Translations under genes and position numbers: made by a program | The notes under the pieces: model-generated | The model's database searches: none | What the model was told of the DNA's origin: nothing | Seen by the model: only the letters and a program-made list of their open reading frames with translations | Assembly: GCF_025399195.1 (NCBI RefSeq) | Contig: NW_026252115.1 | Location: forward strand, 62,001-126,000 | From: Umbelopsis ramanniana AG | Lineage: Eukaryota > Mucoromycota > Umbelopsidomycetes > Umbelopsidales > Umbelopsidaceae | DNA length: 64,000 bases | Direction: 5' to 3' | In this document: one piece after another, positions 42,096 through 52,198 of the stretch | Position numbering within the stretch: position 1 is the first letter of the stretch | Layout: each line of letters begins with the position of its first letter

Positions 42096-42710
42096 TTCAA
42101 AAGAAGTGCCTTCAACATGACACACTATCTGCATACATGGTTGGTTTGTATGTCAATTTGTAAATTTCAAATAAACTAAAAAAATTTGTAATGTAATCAT
42201 AACGTAGCTAAGCGGAGGAAGGGTCGGCAAATTATAGTCTATTTATTTTTTTGGGTTTTTACCAAGAAGGTATTGGTGACATTCCGTTAGCGCGTTGCAT
42301 GGACTCGGATGACGCCAAGCTAGGTTAAGTATATCCTACTGCTGTTTTCTCCGTTGTATGGTTTAGAGGCTGAAAGGGAGCGAGACAGAAGGCAAGAGAA
42401 AAGTGGACAGCGAGATAATAAGAAAAAGTCTTCCATTTGACGTGAAATAGGTACCTTACAACTGGTTTTCTACCTTCTTCTTCCCGCTCAGCCATAATAA
42501 ACTCCACCGTTTTCAATAACATTTGCTTTGCCCTTTTTTACCTTTTTTTTTTTCCTATATTTCGCTGACTCGCACTAAAAAAAATTAATTGAATCCACTC
42601 ACACTCGCTTTATCCCTACTCTTCTCTTCTCTACTTTCTTTTTTTTTTTTTTCTTTCACGGCCTTTCATCCCAAGTAGTGGGATATCATCCAACACGTCT
42701 CAATTTACTG
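42096..42710. other. Intergenic between CBP4 and ADP-ribosylglycohydrolase gene
   Basis: 615 bp, with poly-T runs at about 42542-42553 and 42642-42652 upstream of the next gene. No other feature was recognised. Confidence 0.4.
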
Positions 42711-44417
42711 ATGCTATTCGAAAACACCGATCTGTCATGTCATCATACGGCCAAAACACACGCCACGCAAAGTGATTTCCCAGAGAGCAACCGAACGTTA
42801 CGAGAATCGCAAGCTCGAATACCGTCAGGGTGCTCTAAATTGAGTCGACTAGACATTGTGGATAAAGTCAAGGGATTAATCTTCGGTGAGTGAGTGGGCG
42901 GAGTGAGCGGCAAAAGGGCTTTTTTTTTTAAGGTTGGACAAGACAAAAGCTAACTAATTTTCTTGTACTCCATGAAGGCGCGGTATTGGGGGATTGCCTT
43001 GGTTTGGCTACAGAAGGCATGACCAGAGAACAGGTGGAGGCTGTATATGGAGAAGGCCCAATCAGATTTGGCCTCGAAGACGAAGACGTCACAGGGGTGG
43101 TTGGCGTACCCTTTATCCGCGACGCTTATCGGTCTATGTTTGACGACAAGTAAGTAGGGGAGTTTCAATCAATGGGCAGAAAGGAGAAGAGAGGAAAAGA
43201 GAAGGAAGGAAAAGAGGATCCTACTTGCATTTAATAAGCGTAGACGATGGATGGTCTAGAACCCCCCAAACATATACCCCATACTCATCTTGTCATTTAC
43301 AGTGACTTTGGAGACGACACCGACCAGCAGCTTTTGTTAGTGCAGTCGCTTATTCATACAGGAGGCGTGTTCAATAACAAAGACTTTGCCAAACGACTCA
43401 AAGACTGGAGTCAACATGGTCTTGTTGCTCTGAGTAAACCTCCTCTAGGAACTGGACGAGCTACACAATACACCATCAACCATCCAGCCTTTGAACATGA
43501 TCCCGTAAGTAAACCAGAAAAATCCTCCATCGTACAAAATAGCACTGGAAATTAAAAAATCATCCCACTTCTAGCATCGTGCTGCGGCTGACGTATGGCG
43601 CTCAAAACATGTCCTTCGTTCTGCCAATGGCGCTATCACGAGAGCACCACTGCTTGGCGTGGTCAAGTTTTGGGATGGCACAACCGTCATAGAAAATTCA
43701 GCTGACTGCTGTAGAGTCACTCACTCAGACCCAAGAAGCATTGCGTCGTGCGCTATTGTTTCCACTTTGGTAGCAAGAATGCTACGAAGTCAGGACACAG
43801 AATACAATGATTATCCACCATCGCCTACTTCATCACTTAGCAACCCCCACTACCAGGATCAGATGTTACGGTCACCTTCTAATACACCGCCTCTCAGCAA
43901 TCAAGACTTGGTCCAAAATACAGCCAACAAAAAATATTTCATTGATACATTATCCACCGATCCATGTCTCCTATCGTTGGTCGACAGTGCCATAGAAGCC
44001 AACCAACGATGTTTGACGGCTCCCAACACAGATCCATTGTTTTATTCCCCAGAAACGGACCAGCAACTCACGCAAAGCTATTACTCGCAACTGTTGGCTC
44101 ACTGTTATCCTCCTGTGAATTTGGAATCGCTTGCCCTGGATCACACCGACGATAATCAGGACGTCTTCAAAACCCTTGGCGCTGCCATTTATGGCTTCAC
44201 CCGCCAGCTTCCCAAAGGCGAACAAACATCCAGCTTCAAACGCATTTTGATGGATGTTGTTTTGCAGGGAGGTGAAGCTGACACCAATGCCTCAGTCACC
44301 GGTGCACTGCTTGGTCTGCGTATGGGCTATAGCATGCTTCCAAGTGAATGGGTGGTTGGTCTCAAACATTGGGAATGGCTTGAAGACTGTGTTGAAGAGT
44401 TCGTTGCTCTACTGTAG
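42711..44417 (+). CDS. ADP-ribosylglycohydrolase family protein
   Basis: Four exons (42711-42885, 42978-43149, 43303-43504, 43575-44417) give 463 residues. The ARH/DraG all-helical fold is recognised from VKGLIFGGAVLGDCLGLATEG, the metal-binding NDFGDDTDQQLLLVQSL (formed across the 43149/43303 splice), GRATQ, NGAITRAPLLGV, and the second metal motif GGEADTNASVTGALLGLRMGY. These enzymes remove ADP-ribose from proteins or cleave related O-glycosidic ADP-ribose bonds using two Mg2+ ions. The motif acids are present, so it is probably active. A Ser/Pro-rich insert of about 90 residues (around RSQDTEYNDYPPSP to TANKKYF) interrupts the fold. Confidence 0.92.
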
Positions 44418-44996
44418 TTGTTGTTTCCTTATTATTATTTTCTACTTGTTAAAACTTTTTTACACCACCCTCTCCACCTGTACCCCTCCCTCACACCTCA
44501 TTTTCTTTACACCATTTCACTGTCCATGTTTTTTCTACTCTCGCTTTCAAAAAATCCGCCCATCCACCCGACATAGTGCTCTTCCCTTTTAGCCCCTTGT
44601 ACAAATCTCCACTCACCTCTATATTATCTCGTTTCCATTGACTCTGTATGAAATTGCAACTGGTTAGAAAAAGCGTTTCTAAATTACCCAAAATCAAAAA
44701 TAAAAATTTGAAAAAAGTACACCTCCTGCCCATTGTGTTTACGGCCACTTCGCATGGTAGCATCAATATTACCTCACTGTTTAACATACTGCCGACTGGT
44801 GTGAAGCATTTTCATAACATTTAGGCACTACCATAAAATTTTACAGTATAATGATGCTCCCTAGGACAATCGCTTTTACCGTGACTCCCATCCAAATTTT
44901 GACGTCTGTGGGTTTATCAATTTGGTTTTACCTCTTTTTATTTTTTTCTTCCTTGCTTTCCTCATTGCAATTGCGACTGATTCCTGGAAACTCTGA
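44418..44996. other. Intergenic, promoter of MFSD1-like gene
   Basis: 579 bp with pyrimidine-rich stretches. Short frames around 44491-44787 and 44851-45045 are not supported. Confidence 0.4.
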
Positions 44997-47037
44997 ATGC
45001 ACGATCCCAAACGACCTCGGCATTCCTCCGTATCGTCTTCGCTGACAAGGTAAGAACCATTGATTGGATGTCAGACACTGACACTATGAGTACTAACTGC
45101 CTTGTCAATTAACCATCTTTGCGCTTGGTCCCCTTTATCTCGCACCCTTCCAACTCCTGCATTATCCCACGTCTACGTTTTCATCATCACAGAGTCGAAT
45201 CCATCACAAGCTGCCAAACCGAAACTGATCCATTACTTCCTTTCAAACGCCGGTGTCCGAGCGACCGGATAACATGGCGCCATTGGGCTCTACTTTTTTT
45301 TGCATGCTCGTTCTTATTCGGTAATTACTTTTGCTATGAGCTTCCATCGGCTCTCAACCTGCAACTTCACGAACGAATGGGATCGTCGTACGAGACTTGG
45401 CAGTACCAGCTCAACATGCTTTTCACCGCCGTCAGTACCCCGAATATTATATGTCCACTCTTGTCTGGGATCGGCATCGATAGACTCGGCACAAATACCA
45501 TGCTTATCTCGTTGACGACCATTCTCTGCACTGGTCAAGCCATCTTTGCCTTGGGGGTTACCACGAGGTCATTTTGGCTAATGGTGGCTGGTCGTGTCTT
45601 GTTTGGTATTGGAGGTGGATCGCTGGAGGTGTGTCAAGGTGAGATCATTGGTCAACCTGAAACATGACCAAAAATATGGCATTAATCCCCTTGTCCCCCG
45701 TTAGGTAAAATAACCACAGACTGGTTCAGAGGAAGAGCATTGGCCTTTGCTATGGCCTTAACCTTAACATTTGGCAGAATTGCTACGGCACTCAATTACA
45801 ATTTATCGCCATGGCTAGATGAACGCTTTTCAGAGGATTGGGTTTGTTGGTTCGGTTTTGCATTGTGTTTGTTGAGCGCCGGAGCAACTGTTATCACCAT
45901 GATATTGGATTCACCGCAATCGAGAGCCAAAGCTGGCATAGTCGAATCCGACGCCACAAGTACCAAGAAACATATCATGAACGACAGCGGTATGCCTGAT
46001 GATTTGTTGTTAGACGACGATAGCGAATCCATATTTAGCGAAGATGAGAATATGAACTTGGCGCACTTGGCGAAATTCAGCCCCTCCTTCTGGCTACTCA
46101 ATATCATTTTGTTGGCGCTATATGGTATGTACGATATGGTATCGCTGAACCAGCTATAAATACTGACGGATATGTATTTTAGGCGCCGTCCAACCCTTCA
46201 ACCATATCTCTTCGGATTTCCTTCAAACCAAATGGTATCCTGGAAATGCTCAAGCTGCTGGTGCAGGTAAGAGAATGGCACTATGGCACAACTTGAAATT
46301 TATCATACTCATCCACCATGCTTTGTCAAACAGTCCAGTCCATACCGGATACAATGTCCGCTTTTCTGAGCCCAGCCCTAGGCTACATGACGGATCGTAT
46401 GGGACACCGGGGACACCAGCTTTTAATCTCTGGAGCTGTCATATCGATAGCTCATCTCACCCTCGGCTTCACCTACATTACACCGATTGTACCCTTGTTC
46501 TTCCTAGGCATATTTTATGCTTCATTTGGAAGTGCTCTTTGGCCTTCTTTCGCCCTTGTCGTCGAGCACTATCATTTAGGTACCGCTTACGGCATAGCCA
46601 CCGCAGCTCTCAACATTGGATTATCCGTGGTGCCGATCATTGTTGGGAGGATTAGAGCGATAAGTACCTTCGCACATGTTGAATTGTTTTTTGCCGTCAT
46701 GGCAGGAGCTGGTACTTTAGCCTCTGTGGCGTTGTTGGTTGTAGGTTCGCAAGAAGGCTCACCTTTAGAAAAGGTCCATGTCGACGAACAGCTTATCAAT
46801 TCGCCCAAAGATGGAGGTTTAACCACTCGATGGGTCACAGAAGGTAGGTTGCATCGTTATTTGAAGCTTGGATTATCTGGGATGCTTACCACGCATGTAT
46901 CAGGCCATCATGCTATTGTGCCACACAGATATTCGACCACCTCTTGGGTCGATGACACCGGTGCTATCCATCACGTTATTGGAGCGGCTGGCGCCAGCAT
47001 CAACATCCCACCTCCCAGTGACGTTTCACTGATCTAA
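44997..47037 (+). CDS. MFSD1-like lysosomal/vacuolar MFS transporter
   Basis: Five exons (44997-45049, 45193-45638, 45705-46124, 46183-46266, 46334-47037) give 568 residues. It is an MFS protein with about 12 helices: WALLFFACSFLFGNYFCYELPSAL (TM1), FGIGGGSLEVCQGKITTDWFRGRALAFAMALTLTFGRI around TM4-5, and GYMTDRMGHRG between TM8 and TM9. The run GGGSLEVCQ...WFRGRALAFA resembles the MFSD1 signature, and a dileucine-type acidic sequence (ETDPLLPF) near the N-terminus fits vacuolar sorting. Animal MFSD1 exports dipeptides from lysosomes, so this may recycle peptides from the vacuole. A long acidic loop lies between TM6 and TM7, and the C-terminal tail of about 90 residues is polar. Confidence 0.85.
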
Positions 47038-47343
47038 ACGCGGGACAAGTATACCATCGCTGCATCTAGCGTGTCATTCCTTGTAATCTACTCCCCATAT
47101 ATATATGCCTGTACATGCCACGTTTTACAAATTGATTGTTTGAATGCATTATACCTTTGCATACACTGGACTTATATTTTATCTTGCAATAGTATAATGT
47201 AAACATCTTCCATCACATATAGCTTTTTACAATCCAGATGTTTTAACATATCGTTTTGATTTTATTTTACGCTATTCTCTCGAGTAAAAAGAATTCTTTT
47301 TTTTTTTTATAATAAAACAAACATCCCATCAGCAGAAAGTCAT
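47038..47343. other. Short spacer between convergent MFSD1-like and CCDC47 genes
   Basis: 306 bp, AT-rich, shared 3' flank. Contains a TATATATATA run near 47095-47107 and poly-T at 47298-47309. Confidence 0.4.
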
Positions 47344-49029
47344 CTATGCCTTCTTGACTCTCTTCTTTTGAGACTTCTTGAGCTCCTTGGCTCGCTCCTT
47401 TTCTTCCCACTTGCGCTGCTCAGCAGGGCTCAACTTGCGAACACGTTCTTCTTCAGCCTTCTTTGCGTCAGCCTTCTTCTTGGCGAGCTCCTCGGCGCGT
47501 TCTTCAGCGTGGATCTTGGCATACTCCTTGAGAACTTCTTCACGGTTCTTGCGAAGCTTGTTCTTGATCTGATTCAGGCCAATCAAATGGAAAAGTTAGC
47601 CACTCTATCGTTTCAAGCCTGCTGTATCATACATTGACGCTGGCGCTTACCTCGGGTTTAAAGTTACGGCAACGAGCACTCAAGATATCGGGAAGTTCAC
47701 ACACAAGCTGGACAAGACCGCTAGAAGCCTTGGCATCAGAGCTGTTGATGTCGAAGTCAACAGTGACCGTCTGGGGATACGATTCCTTCAAACTAACCGA
47801 GGGTCATTAGTGGGAAAAGTTTAGCGCACAAGGTATTGCATTCATCAACTTACGATTCGGGGGCAACGGTGGGGTAACAGGTAATGATCAAGCTGTTGAA
47901 GGCATCACCAGCTTCACGGATAACATCAGCGACCTTGCCTTCAAGGAGAAGATCGGCCAAATCGCTGCTCTCACAAGAAACAACCAGGTTCTTGGGCAAC
48001 TTGCTGTGTTGAGAAGTCTTTGTGAATTTTTTCTACACGCATCCCAAAAGAAGTCCCCGGGTCAGTCAGTATATGCATCACCACCGTCGTATAAAATTTA
48101 AACCTCAACTTACCAAGTCAAAGCGATCAGCACGGAGTTCCTTGGATGTGGCCTCAGGAAGAACAGCAAATACAAAACCTTCGCTAGAGCTGTCATCCAA
48201 AGTCACAGTAGCAGTCTGGCCAAAACAACATACCGTCAGTCATGGCTATTCTCTATCACAGTTACAATTGGACTGACAGCTACTCACAACATGATCCTTA
48301 GCAGGCTTTTCCCATCCAGCCAAAGCAAGAACTTGGTTGGCAATGGCAGTGGTGATATCATTTCGGGGGTACAGCTGTAGATGAAAGGGCAAAGTAAGAT
48401 AACGCCACCAGAATCCTGAATGCCGACGCTACACACTCAATTCAACTTACAGTGACAAACCAGTGAGCAAACTTCATGTTTCTTCTTCCAGTAGTGTACA
48501 ACACATATTCGTTAGGGCTATCCTTTACCAAAGTGTTGCCAGCATTGTCTCCTACGTGGGCAAACTGGGTCCTGAGATATTCCAGCTGGGCGCCAGTCCT
48601 GCCATGGCAAGCGTTCAGTATACACATTAACAGCACAACGGTGGGCCTCTATTCGTGTACTTACCACTTCTTAGCGATGGCGAGATTCTTGTTGCCTCCA
48701 ACGTACCAGATGGCGATATAAGCTGCGAAGAAGCACAACATGGCGATCTCAAAGAGGAAGTCTTTGACAGAAACCTCTACAAATGCCAGCGGGTTAGTTT
48801 CAAGGTTAACTTCCATTTTTTGTCATGATAGTGCCTACTTACTTGTGGGGTAAGGAAGTGGTGTGGGTGGTTGGAAAGTCTGGTCATCTAGATGATCACA
48901 AGCATCGATGAGCGACAGGGTGATGGGCAAAGGCGATGATGGGCACTAGGATGGTTTACCTTTGGTTTCAGCGAGGGCTGTAGAAACAAACAAGGCGACG
49001 GCAGCCAGGGATGAACCAACACGAATCAT
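47344..49029 (-). CDS. CCDC47-like ER protein (DUF1682, PAT complex)
   Basis: Multi-exon gene. It opens with a signal peptide (MIRVGSSLAAVALFVSTALAET) at 49029, then a linker, then one transmembrane helix (FLFEIAMLCFFAAYIAIWYVGG) followed by NKNLAIAKKW. The cytosolic DUF1682 domain includes YVLYTTGRRNMKFAHWFVT, LYPRNDITTAIANQ, DLADLLLEGKVADVIREAGDAF and VDFDINSSDAKASSGLVQLVCELPD. It ends in a highly charged coiled coil (AEERAEELAKKKADAKKAEEERVRKLSPAEQRKWEEKERAKE). In animals CCDC47 is a ribosome-binding member of the PAT complex, an intramembrane chaperone for multipass proteins at the translocon. The exon boundaries in the middle are approximate. Confidence 0.9.
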
Positions 49030-49247
49030 GATGCGAACAGTCGAGGAGTTTGTGTGCCGAGGCGTTTCCAAGTGGTGAGTTTTTTTGATTGTCAGATCAG
49101 AGTTTTTCCCCTCACCCATTTTCTCCGCAATGGCATCTAAACCCCATCGCTGAAACTGTGTATTGCTACTGAAACCTTCCGATTTCAATATATAGCCCCC
49201 AGTCCTCGTCTGAATTACTTCTTCCCTCTTTTTTTAACCAAACTGTC

Positions 49248-50712
49248 ATGACCCAAAAACCCAACCCTGAAGCCTTTCCTCCTGGCTTCTTTTTCATTCA
49301 GTCGCAGAGGGTTCCTACTTTAACCGTCGATGTCAACGATGGCTCTATGAGCGTAAGTAGTAGCACTTGCGGGAACTCGTTATTTCGTTCAATCACCACG
49401 TCGCCTAAAAAAAATTTATTCATGCATATGATAAAATAGGCAGACTCCAATATTTTGTTATGGAATAAGGTAGTGTCACCATCATATTATGAGATTTGCC
49501 TCGGATCCCTTCTTATTGACGCCATCAACACCCAAATTCAATAGAAAGATGTGGATAACGTAAATCAGGTAGGTGACAAATCAACAGGCGGTCGAACTAA
49601 AATACGTGGTGATGGCATCTAACCTTTGTTGTTCTGATGACTAGCTTTGGGCATATGAGGATGGATTCATTGTGAATAAAAAGTCAGGATTAGGTAAGTG
49701 ACCATGCTATAAACGACATCGTCTGGGCCAGTTCAATTTATCAATTCATATTGCCAATAGTTCTGGACATTAAAGGAGGTAAGAAGGACACTGGTACAAG
49801 CAGCAACTGGTGCACTTTATTCAACAGTCATTATAGGAGAGGTGAAGGCTGGCAAAAGTATCATTCAGTACGCACGAAAGGGCGTTTTGGCAAGGAACCA
49901 AGAGTGGCGATTCCTAGGTAACGGACAGCTCCCTAGGTTTTCATTCTTTGGAAAAGGCTTACCTTTTTTTTTTTATCTTTAGACGGCTTCATCTGTCCTA
50001 TCAGCGACGAGCGTCTTTGCATTGATATCGAGGTAATTGATCCTGCTAACAGACCACGATTTATTGCCTTGCGGCAGATCAATAACACCTGTGTTTAGTC
50101 CAATAATCCCAGCTCCGGGTCCAACATTGTTCTGGCCAGCAGAAATAGACAGCGTCCAAGCCAGCTATGGACTCTGGTGGAGCATAACCCCCCACAGCTC
50201 GCCAACTATCATCGGATGCTGTTACCTTTGACGCCAGAAGGTGAGTGCCATTGGCAGTTGCGTCTCGCTTGTCTTTCGTACCATTGACGGCGGAAATCTA
50301 GAGCGAAAGGCTCGAAAAGAAGCCGAAATTGGACTTTCAGCTCTGGCAGATTGGCATCGACTTCTATACAAAGATAAGGCCAAGGACGTATCGGAACGAC
50401 AAATCGCCGGCGCTGCTGCTTTCGAAGCCATTCGTCTGTACATTCAACAATGCAGAACAAGTAATCAGCCCATTATGACCGAGCAGGCCGGTGCCAGCAT
50501 TGGTGCTCTTGTGAGCAAGGAGGTAAGAAACTGAGCTGAGTTGAACGACCGCCATTTATTCACGTTGCGTACTGACGTGTTCGCGAATTCAACCATAGAT
50601 CGCATCACTTTCCTCAGAACATAACGCGAGCGGAGATCAAACGGGTATTGAAAAAACCGCAATGGCCGTAGCAGACAGATATTTCAATCGCGAGTACGCT
50701 GTCCCCGCGTAA
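49248..50712 (+). CDS. Ricin-B-type beta-trefoil protein fused to a CipC-like domain
   Basis: Ten exons (49248-49352, 49440-49469, 49545-49568, 49645-49693, 49761-49778, 49837-49917, 49983-50032, 50099-50240, 50302-50522, 50599-50712) give 277 residues. The first 170 residues form a beta-trefoil of the ricin-B/CBM13 kind: QLWAYEDGFIVNKKSGLVLDIKGG, IIQYARKG, NQEWRFLDGFICPISDERLCIDIE, and NIVLASRNRQRPSQLWTLVE. The QxW-like repeats QLW, QEW and QLW are visible. The C-terminal 100 residues (AGAAAFEAIRLY and the helices after it) resemble the fungal CipC family. There is no signal peptide, so it is probably cytosolic. Nothing suggests a toxin: no catalytic A chain is present. Exon 5 is only 18 nt. 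Confidence 0.8.
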
Positions 50713-50790
50713 CGTAGTATATGTGGACACAACTTAATATTTGTTAGCAATAAAGTAATTTATGTAAGAAACCGATTTTGCGTGCGCCGC

Positions 50791-51240
50791 CTATGCATCG
50801 ACAACTTCTTCAACGCCTTGATCCAGGTATCGTTGAAGCGGTTCTACCGGTCCATTTTCCATAAAGCTGCTTTCCATCAGCCTTTCCTCCTTGCTATATA
50901 ATTGCGTAGGCTATTGATATGTTGAAAAGTCTTCTCACCAGCGCATGTCTTTGTGCTTGCTTTTGGCACTGGTATTGAGTCGACCAAGCGGTGGCGGAGT
51001 GTAAGCACTAATGTCTTTGAGCAGAATGCGCAACGACACTGGATGAATGTACAGGAAAAGTTAGAACGAATAGCCATTATAAGCAACTATACATCCTGCT
51101 ACAGGTAAGAGAACAGAGGATCACCAGAATGCATATGGGGTAAAGTACGCTGCATTGGGTTTAGTCATCTCACCGAAGGTCTTGCTCGGCTCTGGCGGAT
51201 ACAGGCAAAAGGAAATGCTCAGCTTCCTTATCTAACTCTA
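50791..51240 (-). CDS. Possible unrecognised minus-strand gene, low confidence
   Basis: Several short minus-strand runs look protein-like and can be linked by plausible splice sites. The 3' exon reads KEERLMESSFMENGPVEPLQ then a short acidic end with stop at 50791. An upstream piece reads VSLRILLKDISAYTPPPLGR and a further one contains CLYPPEPSKTF. Together they would make the C-terminal part of a protein that I do not recognise. No start, no domain and no complete frame could be established, so this could be a real small gene, a decayed one, or chance. It lies at the left edge of the gene-poor island, convergent with the lectin-CipC gene. Confidence 0.22.
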
Positions 51241-51901
51241 GCTGAAATATCAATAGACAAAGGACGTAAATTATTATACTCGGTAGAATCATAACTCATT
51301 TCGCATGGGGTCATCAAGATCAGCACCTGCCAGTTGCACGCGATCTCAGCCGTCAACGACAATCTGCATTTGCAGATCAGTGAATCACAGAAGTTCGTGT
51401 ATCGATACTTTCAGGCAGCTGTGTGTCTTCCCTAGTGTCTTAAGGTGCTTCAAAACTATATAATTGCTTTCCACCTTCTATGCTTTTATATAAAGTAGTG
51501 AGCCGTAACTCAAACTTCCCCTTTACCCCTGATTCCTTTACGTAAGGTGCACTGTCTGTATGCTCAACATCTATGACCATCAGAGCACATACACGCGACT
51601 TCTGCATCTTTAAACACCTAAGAGCACATAAATGGTCCTCTTTGAACGAATTTACGTCCTTAAAGCTTACTAAACATGCTCCTTAGCTCGAAAATAGCTC
51701 TAATTTACCCCACACTCTGGCTACACAAGGTCTGTGCGCACTGCCACTCTGTTACACTGACTTTCTTTCAAGCTGTGAGATGTCTATTTCTCTGCTTCCT
51801 CTTCCCCTCGAAGCTTTAGAAAATAACTAGTACTATGGACGTATGCGGAGAAGGGAGGGGTATGATATGAGAGTCAAATGGAGTCCGTGCTGAGGCTGGG
51901 G

Positions 51902-51932
51902 GTCGAGGAAATGGCGATTTTGTTCGTAAAAG
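51902..51932 (+). repeat. Left arm of inverted repeat
   Basis: 31 bp core of the left inverted repeat. It pairs with 52168-52198 with one mismatch. Confidence 0.9.
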
Positions 51933-51973
51933 TCATGGTCATGATCATGTCATTTTCAGTAGATTTTGAGTAT

Positions 51974-52048
51974 GGTCTCCTGGTCCAGTGGTCAAGGCGA
52001 CTTCCATATTCTGAGGTTGTTGTTCGGTCCCGGGTTCGATTCTCGCCG
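51974..52048 (+). other. tRNA-like sequence with Pol III A and B boxes
   Basis: TGGTCCAGTGG at 51981-51991 fits the A-box consensus and GGTTCGATTC at 52033-52042 fits the B box, at a spacing normal for tRNA genes. The T arm is 4 of 5 paired, but the acceptor ends (GGTCTCC against the sequence after the T arm) do not pair and the anticodon arm is poor. This is therefore read as a tRNA-derived (SINE-head-like) or decayed tRNA sequence, not a functional tRNA gene. Confidence 0.5.
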
Positions 52049-52167
52049 TATGGCGGGTTTTCTGATTCGGCGTCTGAGCTTCAACCAAGGAATATAGGGA
52101 GCCGCCAAAGCCACTACTGGGAGGCCGACTCACCCTTTGTGCCAAGAAACTATCCTGACAATGAGCT

Positions 52168-52198
52168 CTTTTACGAACAAAATCGCCATTTTCTCGAC
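52168..52198 (-). repeat. Right arm of inverted repeat
   Basis: 31 bp core of the right inverted repeat, reverse complement of 51902-51932 with one mismatch. Confidence 0.9.

Noticed and set aside
49248-50240. Toxin-type ricin reading of the beta-trefoil protein
   Set aside because: Only the lectin-like fold is present. There is no N-glycosidase chain and no secretion signal, so a toxin label is not justified.
51974-52048. Functional tRNA gene
   Set aside because: A and B boxes are good, but acceptor ends do not pair, the anticodon stem is poor and the T stem has a mismatch.
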